Shown: one piece after another, positions 34,520 to 43,242 of the stretch
Layout: each line of letters opens with the position of its first letter
Position numbering within the stretch: the first letter of the stretch is position 1
From: Acidaminobacterium chupaoyuni
GTDB taxonomy: Bacteria > Bacillota > Clostridia > Oscillospirales > Butyricicoccaceae
Assembly (NCBI GenBank): GCA_047936785.1
Contig: CP176394.1
Length of the DNA: 64,000 nucleotides
Strand: one strand, 5' to 3'
Notes under the pieces: generated by a model
Told to the model about the DNA's origin: nothing
Seen by the model: only the letters and a program-made list of their open reading frames with translations
Database searches by the model: none
Made by a program: the position numbers and the translations under genes

Positions 34520-35170
34520 TTATCGAATAAAGCGGAAGACCGTGCTGCCGATGATGCTTTGAGAAATGCTTTCTTGCGAAAGCACCCCCGCCACCCCCTG
34601 GGGCGCGAAGGCCGTGAGGCCCACACAAAGCACGACGACCACCAAAACGCCCGAACAGGCGCCCAGCAAACACCCCGCCGTGCGGTTGATCCCGCTCACC
34701 AGCGGGATATCGGCGCTGAACACCTGGGCAGCCACCCAGATGGCCAGCTTGATGAGGAAAAACGCCAGCAGGAACACCAGAAGCGGCGCGATCTCTTTGC
34801 TGATGGTCTCGGCGGCCGAATTCAAAATATTATGGCCTGTTTCCGCGATCTTATCCCCCACTTCCTGCGTCAAGCCATGGGGAACATGAAGCGCTTTGAG
34901 CAGCTGCCCCAGATTTTGCGAGGTGGCGTCATAAGGCTGCTGCACCGTTTGCAAAACGCTGCTTTTTTCGGCCGCACGGCTTAAAAAGCTTCGGCAGAGC
35001 GGGGTCAGAATTTCCTGAGCCTGCGCCGTCAGCTTGGGAACAGCCCATTTTGCCGCGCCGAAATAAGCGATGACTGTGCCGAACGCCCCGGCAAACAGCC
35101 GAAAAAGCCCCTTGCGCCCCGCAAGAAAAGTCATGCCCAGAATGATGCAAAGAAAAATAAGATCCGCCAT
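34520..35170 (-). CDS. CvpA family membrane protein
   Basis: A 216-residue protein with four predicted membrane helices: residues 1-20, 25-45, 125-150 and 165-195. The CvpA-family hallmarks are RKGLFRLFAG near residue 19 and INRTAGCLLGACSGVL near 160. The E. coli relative is needed for colicin V production and for envelope integrity, but the mechanism is unknown. It is the last gene of the methyltransferase-ECF-truA-DUF5711 operon, 13 bases after DUF5711. A GC-rich 11-bp hairpin (34486-34511) follows it but lacks a T-run. Confidence 0.85.
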   Translation of the reverse strand: MADLIFLCIILGMTFLAGRKGLFRLFAGAFGTVIAYFGAAKWAVPKLTAQAQEILTPLCRSFLSRAAEKSSVLQTVQQPYDATSQNLGQLLKALHVPHGLTQEVGDKIAETGHNILNSAAETISKEIAPLLVFLLAFFLIKLAIWVAAQVFSADIPLVSGINRTAGCLLGACSGVLVVVVLCVGLTAFAPQGVAGVLSQESISQSIIGSTVFRFIR

Positions 35171-35183
35171 GGTTCTCCTTTCG

Positions 35184-36383
35184 TTACGCCAGTTTCAGCT
35201 CCTCTGCCCGATCCGCATAAATCACCATCACTTTGCCGTCGCTGCATAAAATGATATCGCGGGCACTGATCTCTTTTGCGGATTTCGCGGCCTGCGGATC
35301 GCCCAGCGTTTCACACACCACGCTGTCGGAAAGCAGCACCGCCACCTTATCGCCCGAAGTCGAAAGGCTTCTCACCGCCGCGGGATATTGCCGGTCGAGC
35401 AGCAGGCTGCCCTTTTCATCGGCGGTGACCACGCGGCTGCGGTTTTCGCGGTCGCCGGTTTCCAGCGCCACGGTGGGCAGCATGCCCGCCTTATGGCTGA
35501 AAGTGACCAGCGAACCCCGTGGATAAGCAAAGCTGCCGCGCAGCTGCCCCGCGCCGTCATAGAAAAAGATGCCCTGATCCGTCACCAGCGCCAGCGAATC
35601 GTTTTTATAATATTCCATGGAATAAACCGTTAAACTGCCCAGCGGAATATCCGCTTTCGGGTCTTCTTTGGAAGTATCGAAAACGCGGATGGCGGAAACC
35701 CTGCTGCCGTCTTTCTGGCTCATGCAGAGAACGGCCATCTGTTTCAGGTCGGGCGCGGCGGCGGCCTGCATAATATAATATTCAGAGGTCTTCCATTTAA
35801 ACCTTCTTTTTTGGTGCATATCATAAAGCGTCACCGCCGCGCGGTAACCCTGTTCATCGGTCACCACGCAAAAAGCGCCCGCCGTGTTCACATTGGCCGA
35901 AATGATATCGGAAGACAGCGAGGTTTCCCACAAAGAGGTATAGCGGTTGGTGAAGCAAAGCTTTTTGCCGCCGCGGTCATAAGCCAGCATATTATCGGAA
36001 GCCACGCTCAGCGCCGGGTTTGCATATTTCAGCTGAACGCTGAGTTCTTCGCGCCCCGCGCCGTTGATAAAGCTTAAGGTGTCGCTGCTCAGCACGGCAA
36101 GGCCGCTGCCAAAATCATCATACACACTGTCTGTTCCCGCTTCGAAGCTATAGCCCGCGAATTCGGCGTTCTGCCCGTTTTGCGCCGCCGAAACGGTGGC
36201 CGCCAGCTTGCGCAGGCTGGAAAGCGTCAGCTGTTCATGGTAATTCCACACACAATAGATCATCGAGCAGAGCAGCCCCAGCAGGGCGATGCTTTTCAGC
36301 AGCCCGCAGGCCGCGCCGCGCCGATCCGGGCGGAATTTTGTAATATTGCCGCCCTCTGATGCAATTACATTATTTTCTGCCAT
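35184..36383 (-). CDS. DUF5711-like membrane-anchored beta-propeller protein
   Basis: A 399-residue protein. A basic N-terminus is followed by one membrane helix (about 28-47). A large domain outside the membrane holds repeated short strand motifs (SDTLSFINGAG, YDRGGKKLCFTN, VTDQGIFFYDG) like a WD-type or PQQ-type propeller. It resembles DUF5711 proteins of Clostridia, which often lie beside cvpA as here. Function is unknown. ATG 36383 follows GGAGG and overlaps the end of truA by 14 bases. Confidence 0.72.
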   Translation of the reverse strand: MAENNVIASEGGNITKFRPDRRGAACGLLKSIALLGLLCSMIYCVWNYHEQLTLSSLRKLAATVSAAQNGQNAEFAGYSFEAGTDSVYDDFGSGLAVLSSDTLSFINGAGREELSVQLKYANPALSVASDNMLAYDRGGKKLCFTNRYTSLWETSLSSDIISANVNTAGAFCVVTDEQGYRAAVTLYDMHQKRRFKWKTSEYYIMQAAAAPDLKQMAVLCMSQKDGSRVSAIRVFDTSKEDPKADIPLGSLTVYSMEYYKNDSLALVTDQGIFFYDGAGQLRGSFAYPRGSLVTFSHKAGMLPTVALETGDRENRSRVVTADEKGSLLLDRQYPAAVRSLSTSGDKVAVLLSDSVVCETLGDPQAAKSAKEISARDIILCSDGKVMVIYADRAEELKLA

Positions 36384-37134
36384 CGAGTGCCTCCATGCCG
36401 TAATTCAGCGCCGAAAGATAAAGGCCGCAGGCGGGCGCCGTGGGCCCGGCCTGTTCCCTGTCGCGCGATTCCAGAACCGCGGGGATCTGATCGGCCATGA
36501 TCTTATGAAGCCCGCAATAGATCAGTGTACCCGAAATGGCGCGCACCATATTATATAAGAACCCATCCGCGCAAACGCGGATCGAGATCAGATCGCCTTT
36601 TTTTTCGGTTTCGCAATAGTGAATGGTTCGAATGGGGCTGCGCACAGGGGTGCCTTCGCTGCGCACCGCCGAAAAATCATGTTTGCCCACAAAATGCTTT
36701 GCCGCCCGGGCCATTTCTTCATAATCCAGCGCCGAAGGGCAAAAATAGGCTCTGTTATGATAAAACGGGTCGCGCATGCGGCTGTTATAGATCTGGTAAG
36801 TATATTCTTTGCTGATGCAGCTGAAACGCGCGTCAAAATCCATGGGCATTTCAAGCGCCTGTGTCACGCCGATATCCATGGGCAGATAAGCGTTGACGGC
36901 AAGGGGCAGCTTTTCCAGCGGGATCTTGATTTCCAGCCTGCCGTTGGCCACATAAAGCCTGGCGTGAACGCCCGCATCCGTGCGCCCGCAGCCGGAAAGC
37001 GTTATTTTTTGGCCCGTGGCCTTTTCAATGGCTTCCTGCATCATCTGCTGAATGGTCATGGCGTTGTTCTGATATTGCCAGCCATGATAGGCCGTGCCCA
37101 GATAGGCCAATTTAAACGCGATATTTCTCATCAT
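36370..37134 (-). CDS. truA: tRNA pseudouridine(38-40) synthase TruA
   Basis: A 254-residue enzyme that makes pseudouridine at positions 38-40 of the tRNA anticodon arm. The catalytic aspartate is in GCGRTDAGVHA near residue 50. AYLGTAYHGWQYQ at the start and YNMVRAISGTLI near 195 are conserved in TruA. ATG 37134 is chosen because AAGGT is six bases upstream. It overlaps the ecfT stop codon, as in many Firmicutes where truA follows ecfA1-ecfA2-ecfT. Confidence 0.95.
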   Translation of the reverse strand: MMRNIAFKLAYLGTAYHGWQYQNNAMTIQQMMQEAIEKATGQKITLSGCGRTDAGVHARLYVANGRLEIKIPLEKLPLAVNAYLPMDIGVTQALEMPMDFDARFSCISKEYTYQIYNSRMRDPFYHNRAYFCPSALDYEEMARAAKHFVGKHDFSAVRSEGTPVRSPIRTIHYCETEKKGDLISIRVCADGFLYNMVRAISGTLIYCGLHKIMADQIPAVLESRDREQAGPTAPACGLYLSALNYGMEALDGRK

Positions 37135-37934
37135 GGCCATACCTTTGTCACCACCATCACCGCCGCGAAAAACACACAGCAGATCGCGAAAGCGGCGGCG
37201 TCATTTTTGCCCATTTTCAGCTGTTTCAGCCGGGTCCTGCCCGCGCCGCCGCGATAAAGGCGGCATTCCATCGCCACCGAAAGCTCATCGGCGCGGCGAA
37301 ACGCCGAAACGAAAAGCGGAACCAGAACCGGTATCAGCGCTTTGGCGCGGCGAATGATGTTGCCTGTTTCAAAATCGGCGCCGCGGGCCTTTTGGGCGTT
37401 GATGATCTTTTCTGTTTCTTCGATCAGCGTGGGGATGAACCGCAGCGCAATGGTCATCATCATGGCGAATTCATGCACCGGCACATGAAGCCTGTTCAGC
37501 GGCCGGAACAGCGTTTCGATGGAATCTGTCAGCGCCACGGGCGAAGTGGTATAGGTGAGCAGCGAAGTGGCCGCAATCAGCATCACGATGCGCGCCACCA
37601 TGAACGCCGCCAAAACGATGCCTTCCTGCGTGATCTGAAAGATCCAGAACCGCCACAGCACCTGCCCGGGGGTATAAAGCATATTCAAAAGCGCCGTGAA
37701 AACGGCCAGAAACGCAATGGGCTTCAGACTTTTGGCCACCATTTTAAAGCTGATATGCGAAATTTTGATGACCGCCACCAAAGAAAGGGCGAACAGCCCA
37801 TAGGCGGCCACGCCTTTGGCCAAAAACAGAAACACGATATAAGCGAAAGTCAAAATCAGCTTGGTGCGCCCATCCAGCCGATGCACGGGGCTTTCCACGG
37901 GAAAATATTGCCCAATGGTGATATCTTTAAGCAT
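37131..37934 (-). CDS. ecfT: Energy-coupling factor transporter transmembrane protein EcfT
   Basis: A 267-residue membrane protein that couples the two ATPases to exchangeable S subunits. Start MLKDITIGQYFPVESPVHRLDGRTK is typical. The two coupling-helix motifs are AQKARGADF near residue 190 and FRRADELSVAMECRLY near 225. It overlaps ecfA2 by eight bases and truA by four. One candidate S subunit is encoded at 8309-8806. Confidence 0.95.
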   Translation of the reverse strand: MLKDITIGQYFPVESPVHRLDGRTKLILTFAYIVFLFLAKGVAAYGLFALSLVAVIKISHISFKMVAKSLKPIAFLAVFTALLNMLYTPGQVLWRFWIFQITQEGIVLAAFMVARIVMLIAATSLLTYTTSPVALTDSIETLFRPLNRLHVPVHEFAMMMTIALRFIPTLIEETEKIINAQKARGADFETGNIIRRAKALIPVLVPLFVSAFRRADELSVAMECRLYRGGAGRTRLKQLKMGKNDAAAFAICCVFFAAVMVVTKVWP

Positions 37935-38790
37935 GAGCGCCTCCTTTCAGGGCCAAAAGCTGCTGCCTGGCCTGTTCCACGGTATATACCGCCGTATCCA
38001 CCGGCGCGCCCATCTCTTTCATTTTTAAAAACACGCGGGTGATCTGGGGCACATCCAGCCCTGCTTCCATCAGCTCACGCGCGTGGGTGAACACCTCTTT
38101 GGGGGTGCCGCTCATGAACACCCTGGCGTCTTTCATCACAATGATGCGCGAAGCCAGTTTTGCGGCGTCTTCCATGCTGTGGGTCACAAACAAGATCGTC
38201 ACGCCGTGTTTTTCGTGATATTCACGGATATAGCGAAAAATATCTTCTCTGCCGCGGGGGTCGAGCCCCGCGGCGGGTTCATCCAAAATCAAAACTTCGG
38301 GCCGCATGGCCAGCACGCCGGCCAGCGCCACGCGGCGCTTCTGGCCGCCGGAAAGATCGAAGGGCGATTTTTCAAGCATATCTTCGCCCATGCCGCAGGC
38401 GGCCAGCGATTCGATCACGCGGGCGCGGATCTCTTCTTCCCCCAGCCCCATATTGCGCGGGCCATAAGCCACATCGGCAAAAATCGTTTCTTCAAACAGC
38501 TGATGCTCGGGATATTGAAACACCAGCCCCACCCGAAAACGGCTTGCGCGGGTGAATTCGGGCGATTCCCAGATATCGCGGCCATCGATCAGCATCCGCC
38601 CCGAAGTGGGCTTGAGCAGCGCGTTGAAATGCTGGATCAGTGTGGATTTCCCCGAGCCGGTGTGGCCGATGAGCGCCACCAGCTCGCCCCGCTCGATGGA
38701 AAGGTTCACCTTTTCGATGGCTGTTTTTTCGAAAGGCGTGCCCGGGCTGTAAATATAGGTCAGGTTTTCCGCTTTTAAAATTTCGCTCAC
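37927..38790 (-). CDS. ecfA2: Energy-coupling factor transporter ATPase EcfA2
   Basis: A 287-residue ABC ATPase with Walker A GHTGSGKST near residue 45, Q-loop FQYPEHQLFEET, signature DLSGGQKRR near 145 and Walker B VLILDEPAAGLDP. The FQYPEHQLF form of the Q-loop and the C-terminal extension are typical of EcfA2. The start is GTG 38790 with GGAGG nine bases upstream. It pairs with EcfA1 as a heterodimer. Confidence 0.95.
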   Translation of the reverse strand: MSEILKAENLTYIYSPGTPFEKTAIEKVNLSIERGELVALIGHTGSGKSTLIQHFNALLKPTSGRMLIDGRDIWESPEFTRASRFRVGLVFQYPEHQLFEETIFADVAYGPRNMGLGEEEIRARVIESLAACGMGEDMLEKSPFDLSGGQKRRVALAGVLAMRPEVLILDEPAAGLDPRGREDIFRYIREYHEKHGVTILFVTHSMEDAAKLASRIIVMKDARVFMSGTPKEVFTHARELMEAGLDVPQITRVFLKMKEMGAPVDTAVYTVEQARQQLLALKGGAHA

Positions 38791-38794
38791 GGGA

Positions 38795-39643
38795 TCAATC
38801 CTCCAAAAACTTCATCAGCCGCCGGGCGCATTCTTCATCCGTCAGGGCATCGATTGCCACATCGGCGCCGTTCCTGCGCAGTTCGTCCAAAATTTCCACC
38901 GTTTGCGGCACGCCCAGGCCCGTTTTGCGCATGGCCTCCACTTTGCTGAAAATTTCTTTCGGCTTGCCGTCATCGATCACATGGCCGTCTTCCATCACGA
39001 TGACGCGGTCGGCCTGCGCGGCTTCATCCATATGGTGGGTGATGAGCACCACCGTCATTTTTTCGTTTTCATTCAGCCAGCGGATGGTTTTCATCACTTC
39101 CGCCCGCCCGTTGGGATCCAGCATGGCTGTGGGTTCATCCATCACGATCACCCGCGGCGCCATGGCCAGCACCCCGGCGATGGCGATGCGCTGTTTCTGG
39201 CCGCCCGACAGCAGATGGGGGGCGTTCTTTTTAAATTCGCTCATGCCCACCGCCGCCAGCGCTTCATCCACGCGCCTGCGTATCTCGGCGGAAGGCAGGC
39301 CCATATTTTCGGGCGCAAAGGCCACATCTTCTTCCACCACGGTGGCCACGATCTGGTTATCGGGGTTTTGGAAAACCATGCCCGCCACCCCGCGGATATC
39401 ATAAAGCTTGCTTTCATCGGCTGTATCCATGCCATCGACCCACACTTTGCCTTCGGTGGGCAGCAGGATGCCGTTGAAATGTTTGGCCAGGGTGGATTTT
39501 CCCGAGCCGTTATGCCCCAAAACCGCCACAAAAGTGCCGCTTTGGATTTCCAGCGTGATGCCATCCAGCGCCAAAAGATCGGGCTGGTTCTCACGGTGGG
39601 TATACCGATAGCGAAGCCCTTCGGTTTTGATAATGCTTTCCAT
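38795..39643 (-). CDS. ecfA1: Energy-coupling factor transporter ATPase EcfA1
   Basis: A 282-residue ABC ATPase: Walker A GHNGSGKST near residue 45, Q-loop FQNPDNQIVAT, signature LLSGGQKQR, Walker B RVIVMDEPTAMLDP. The FQNPDNQ form marks EcfA1. ATG 39643 is chosen (AAGGAG upstream), removing a 75-residue extension that lies inside the methyltransferase gene. Only four bases separate it from ecfA2. Confidence 0.95.
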   Translation of the reverse strand: MESIIKTEGLRYRYTHRENQPDLLALDGITLEIQSGTFVAVLGHNGSGKSTLAKHFNGILLPTEGKVWVDGMDTADESKLYDIRGVAGMVFQNPDNQIVATVVEEDVAFAPENMGLPSAEIRRRVDEALAAVGMSEFKKNAPHLLSGGQKQRIAIAGVLAMAPRVIVMDEPTAMLDPNGRAEVMKTIRWLNENEKMTVVLITHHMDEAAQADRVIVMEDGHVIDDGKPKEIFSKVEAMRKTGLGVPQTVEILDELRRNGADVAIDALTDEECARRLMKFLED

Positions 39644-39654
39644 CTTTCTTCTCC

Positions 39655-40518
39655 TTATGCGCGGCAGACCCAGCGCGAGGTGTGGCCGCAGGGCAGCATC
39701 AGCCCGCTTTGCGTCACGGGCAGCAGCAGCTCGCCGCCTTCCACACTGCCGCCATAGCGTTTCTGCATGGTCATCCCCAGCAAATAAACGGGAACCGAGG
39801 GCGAAATGCCCGTGGTATAGGAATTGATGATGAGGAACAGCGGGTCTTCCGAAAGCACGCCCATGCAAAGTTCCAAAAATTCGGCAATGTTATCTTCAAA
39901 TTTCCAGATCTCCCCCGAAGGCCCGCGGCCATAGGAAGGGGGATCCATAATGATAGCGTCATAGGTGTGGCCGCGGCGGATCTCGCGTTCCACAAATTTT
40001 TTGCAGTCATCCACGATATAGCGGATGGGCGCCTGAGAAAGGCCGGAAGCCGCGGCGTTTTCTTTGGCCCAGGCCACCATGCCCTTGGAAGCATCCACAT
40101 GGCAAACGCCGGCCCCCGCCGAAGCGGCCGCCAAAGTTGCCCCGCCCGTATAGGCAAACAGGTTCAAAACGCTGACGGGCTTATTGCGGCTTTTGATCAT
40201 CTGGCGCGTAAAATCCCAATTCGCCGCCTGCTCGGGGAAAACGCCGGTATGCTTGAAATTCATCGGCTTGATCTGAAAAGTCAGGTCATCATAAGCGATG
40301 TTCCACTGGGGCGGCAAATCGAAGATCTCCCAATTGCCGCCGCCCTTTTCAGAACGGTGATAAATGGCGTTGGCCTTGCGCCACAGGGGGTGGCCGCCTC
40401 TTTTCCAAATCGCCTGCGGATCGGGGCGGATCAGGATCTGCCGGCCCCAGCGTTCCAGCCGCTCGCCGCCGCCGCAATCGAGCAATTCATATTCTTTCCA
40501 TCTATTTGCAGCCCACAT
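39655..40518 (-). CDS. Class I SAM-dependent methyltransferase (RlmI/COG1092-like)
   Basis: A 287-residue protein resembling the catalytic part of RlmI-type 23S rRNA cytosine methyltransferases. The SAM-binding region NLFAYTGGATLAAASAGA is near residue 120, HVDASKGMVAWAKENA near 140 and the catalytic-site motif IIMDPPSYGRGP near 190. It lacks the N-terminal PUA domain of RlmI, so the RNA target is uncertain. It starts the ECF operon and follows GGAGGTAGCT. Confidence 0.88.
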   Translation of the reverse strand: MWAANRWKEYELLDCGGGERLERWGRQILIRPDPQAIWKRGGHPLWRKANAIYHRSEKGGGNWEIFDLPPQWNIAYDDLTFQIKPMNFKHTGVFPEQAANWDFTRQMIKSRNKPVSVLNLFAYTGGATLAAASAGAGVCHVDASKGMVAWAKENAAASGLSQAPIRYIVDDCKKFVEREIRRGHTYDAIIMDPPSYGRGPSGEIWKFEDNIAEFLELCMGVLSEDPLFLIINSYTTGISPSVPVYLLGMTMQKRYGGSVEGGELLLPVTQSGLMLPCGHTSRWVCRA

Positions 40519-40585
40519 AGCTACCTCCGAAAAATCTTTTATTCCAAATAAAACAGCTTTCCTGTCTTTTATCCATAATCACTTT

Positions 40586-40614
40586 ATTATATCATAAATA
40601 TCACAGGCATGAAA
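40586..40614 (-). promoter_or_regulatory. Promoter of the methyltransferase-ECF-truA operon
   Basis: TTTCAT (40614-40609), 17-base spacer ending in TGA (extended -10), TATAAT (40591-40586) on the minus strand. Confidence 0.7.
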
Positions 40615-40664
40615 GTGGCATCTTTTCATCTTTTGCCTCGCCGCAGGATCACGACAAAGACCCC

Positions 40665-40693
40665 TTGGCAGCCGGCCCGGGCTGTGATATACT
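40665..40693 (+). promoter_or_regulatory. Promoter of the lipoprotein gene at 40777
   Basis: TTGGCA (40665-40670), 17-base spacer, extended -10 TGATATACT (TATACT at 40688-40693). Confidence 0.75.
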
Positions 40694-40776
40694 GTCAAAA
40701 AGAGCAAATATTTTACAGTAAATATTTGCAATCTTACTTTTTGCCCCATTATATTCCTTAACAAGGAGGTTCCAAA

Positions 40777-41724
40777 ATGAAAAAGGTTCTTGCTTCGATG
40801 CTGCTTCTGCCGCTGCTTTTCTGCGGCTGCGCAACGCAAAACAAAGTAACGCCCCTGAAAGAAATGCCCACCATGGCCGAGCTTTCAAAGTTCTATGACA
40901 GCCATTCCGAAAAGCAGAATGACGCCCGCAAACAAGAGGTCAAAGCCATGATCGACGGCACTTCCGAAAGCGAACTGCTGAAAATTCTGACCGCTTCTCT
41001 GCAAACCTGGGCGGATAAGAAAAAGCCGGTGAAGATCGACCGGGTCACTCTGGAAGGTTCGGCCGACCCTTTGCTGATGAATGAAAACACGGGCGAAAAA
41101 GCCTATTCCAACCTGTCTTTGGCAGCCGGCGTTTATTATGACCCCCAGGCGGCAGGCAGCGATGAAAAGGCGCTGGCCGATAAAATCGTCGAACAGGTAT
41201 CTCAGGCGCTGAAAGAAACGCCCTATGGCGTTTATAAGATCCACGAGCTGAAGGTCACCTGCTACAGCCTCAGCGGCATCGCTCTTTATGAAAGCACCGG
41301 TTTTTCGCTGACTTCCGATCCTGCCTTTGCGCCCGCGCAGAGCGAGGAAGAAAAACATCTTCAGGCCACCGCCTATGAAGCCGTCTCCCGCTGGAACGAA
41401 GAAGCTTCCAAAGCGTTCACCGACGAAGCTTCAAAAAAAGAATTTGAAAAAGGCCGCCGGGTCGTTACGCTGCGCCGCTTCGGCATCGACCCTTCTTCAA
41501 AAAAGCTTCTTGCGGAGATCCCCGTCACCAAGGCCGATCTCACAAAAGATCCTGCCGTTTTGCAAAGCGGGTTTGAAGAAAACAGCAAAGCCCTTTATCA
41601 GGCCATGCAGCAGGATGAAAAAGCCATGGCGTTTCTGAAAAAGAACGGCGTTTCCTCGGCTGTGATTTCCGTCAGCACCCCTTGGGCCGGCAATTTCGAT
41701 TATTCCTTCGATTTCGGCGCTTGA
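40777..41724 (+). CDS. Predicted lipoprotein of unknown function
   Basis: A 315-residue secreted protein. The signal peptide MKKVLASMLLLPLLFCGC leads to a lipid-anchored cysteine at residue 18 with an unusual lipobox (FCGC). The mature part is hydrophilic and mixed alpha/beta, with segments such as DRVTLEGSADPLLMNENTG near 90 and FEKGRRVVTLRRFGIDP near 225. It loosely recalls DUF5105-type clostridial lipoproteins, but I cannot assign it. ATG 40777 follows AAGGAGG. It is transcribed alone and ends at the terminator at 41751. Confidence 0.85.
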   Translation: MKKVLASMLLLPLLFCGCATQNKVTPLKEMPTMAELSKFYDSHSEKQNDARKQEVKAMIDGTSESELLKILTASLQTWADKKKPVKIDRVTLEGSADPLLMNENTGEKAYSNLSLAAGVYYDPQAAGSDEKALADKIVEQVSQALKETPYGVYKIHELKVTCYSLSGIALYESTGFSLTSDPAFAPAQSEEEKHLQATAYEAVSRWNEEASKAFTDEASKKEFEKGRRVVTLRRFGIDPSSKKLLAEIPVTKADLTKDPAVLQSGFEENSKALYQAMQQDEKAMAFLKKNGVSSAVISVSTPWAGNFDYSFDFGA

Positions 41725-41750
41725 TAAACAAGGCGCCCCATAGCAGAAGC

Positions 41751-41785
41751 AAAGGCCTCTCACCTATAACGGGTGAGAGGCCTTT
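41751..41785. terminator. Bidirectional terminator between the lipoprotein gene and the pyr operon
   Basis: A 14-bp stem AAAGGCCTCTCACC / GGTGAGAGGCCTTT with a short loop, usable for both converging transcripts. Confidence 0.75.
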
Positions 41786-41877
41786 CTGGATGCCTGTTTT
41801 TTCTTTTGCGGCTGTTTTCCGGTTTTGCCCGCTTTTGCGGTTTCTGCCGGATGATGCCCCATGCTGCTTTGGCGGTT

Positions 41878-42519
41878 TTACAGGCTCATCCAGCTTTCAT
41901 CCGAAGGATTTTTCTGAAACGCCTGAAGCTTTTTCACCTCTTCAGGTTTGATATAATTTTCTTCCACCGCTTTTTCCACCAGCGCATCATAATTGGAAAG
42001 CGAGATGTTTTTCACCTCTGCCTGCGCCATGCGGTCGATGCCCTTTTGCAGCCCATAGGTGAAGATCGAAGCCACGCCCAGCACTTCGGCGCCCACTTCG
42101 CGCAGCACATTGACCACTTCGATCACGCTGCCGCCGGTGGAGATCAGGTCTTCCACCACCACGACCTTCTGGCCTTTTTCCACGCGGCCTTCGATCTGGT
42201 TATGGCGGCCATGATCCTTGGCGCTGCCGCGCACATAAGCCATGGGCAGTTTCAAAATATCGGCCACCAGCGCGGCGTGGGCGATGCCTGCTGTGCTGGT
42301 GCCCACCACCACTTCACATTCGGGATAATGCCTGCGGATGTTTTCGGCGATGCCCTGTTCCACCTGAGAGCGGATCTCGGGATAAGAAAGGGTGAGGCGG
42401 TTATCGCAATAGATCGGCGATTTGATGCCGCTTGCCCAAGTGAAGGGATCCTGCGGCTTTAAAAATACGGCTTTGATCTCCAATAAAAATCCGGCAATCT
42501 TTTTTTCCATTGTTTCCAT
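41878..42519 (-). CDS. pyrE: Orotate phosphoribosyltransferase
   Basis: A 213-residue enzyme joining orotate to PRPP to give OMP. The PRPP-binding motif is VVVVEDLISTGGS near residue 125. SGIKSPIYCDNR near 28 and VVGTSTAGIAHA near 74 fit the long-form PyrE. Start ATG 42519 follows GGGAG. It is the last gene of the pyrimidine operon. Confidence 0.96.
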   Translation of the reverse strand: METMEKKIAGFLLEIKAVFLKPQDPFTWASGIKSPIYCDNRLTLSYPEIRSQVEQGIAENIRRHYPECEVVVGTSTAGIAHAALVADILKLPMAYVRGSAKDHGRHNQIEGRVEKGQKVVVVEDLISTGGSVIEVVNVLREVGAEVLGVASIFTYGLQKGIDRMAQAEVKNISLSNYDALVEKAVEENYIKPEEVKKLQAFQKNPSDESWMSL

Positions 42520-42537
42520 GCTTCTTCTCCCTTTCTG

Positions 42538-43242
42538 TTAACCGATAAAATCTTTCATGATGCGGCGATAAGCAGCCACGGGGTCTTCGGCGGCGGTGAT
42601 GGGGCGGCCCACCACGATATAATCCGTGCCGATCTCGCGGGCTTTGGCGGGGGTGGTGATGCGGGATTGATCGTTGGTTTTGCCATCGGCATAGCGAATG
42701 CCGGGGGTCACCGTGAGGAATTGTTTGCCGCAGGCATCCTTCACAAGGCCCGCTTCCAGCGGAGAGCAAACCACGCCCTCAAGGCCGCTTTCCATGGCGT
42801 TGCGCGCATAATGGCGCACGGTTTCTTCGATGGTGGCGTTGATAAGCAGTTCTTTCTGCATCCGTTCCTGCGAAGTGCTGGTCAGCTGGGTCACCGCAAG
42901 CAGAAGCGGTGTTTCACCCGCGGCGCCTTCTTCCAGGCCCTCTTTGGCGGCGCGCATCATATCGGCCGTTCCCGCCGCATGCACATTGGTCATGTTCACG
43001 CCCAGGCGGGCCAGGTTGGCCATGGCCTTGCGCACCGTGGTGGGGATATCATGCAGCTTCAGATCCAGAAAAATATCGTGGCCCATGGCTTTGATCTCGC
43101 GAACGATATCGGGGCCTTCGCCGTAAAACAGCTCCATGCCGATCTTCACAAAGGGTTTTTCTTCTTTGAACTGCGAAAGAAAATGCAGTGTTGCGGCTTT
43201 ATCTTTGAAATCGCAAGCCACGATCACATCGTTTTTTCTCAT
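42538..43242 (-). CDS. pyrF: Orotidine 5'-phosphate decarboxylase
   Basis: A 234-residue enzyme converting OMP to UMP. The active-site signature is FLDLKLHDIPTTV near residue 58, with VVCSPLEAG near 160 and VTPGIR near 178. The start codon overlaps the stop codon of pyrD (ATGA). It lies 18 bases before pyrE. Confidence 0.97.
   Translation of the reverse strand: MRKNDVIVACDFKDKAATLHFLSQFKEEKPFVKIGMELFYGEGPDIVREIKAMGHDIFLDLKLHDIPTTVRKAMANLARLGVNMTNVHAAGTADMMRAAKEGLEEGAAGETPLLLAVTQLTSTSQERMQKELLINATIEETVRHYARNAMESGLEGVVCSPLEAGLVKDACGKQFLTVTPGIRYADGKTNDQSRITTPAKAREIGTDYIVVGRPITAAEDPVAAYRRIMKDFIG

Noticed and set aside
38795..39868. 75-residue N-terminal extension of EcfA1
   Set aside because: The extension overlaps the methyltransferase gene, has no ribosome site, and the conserved start with AAGGAG is at 39643.
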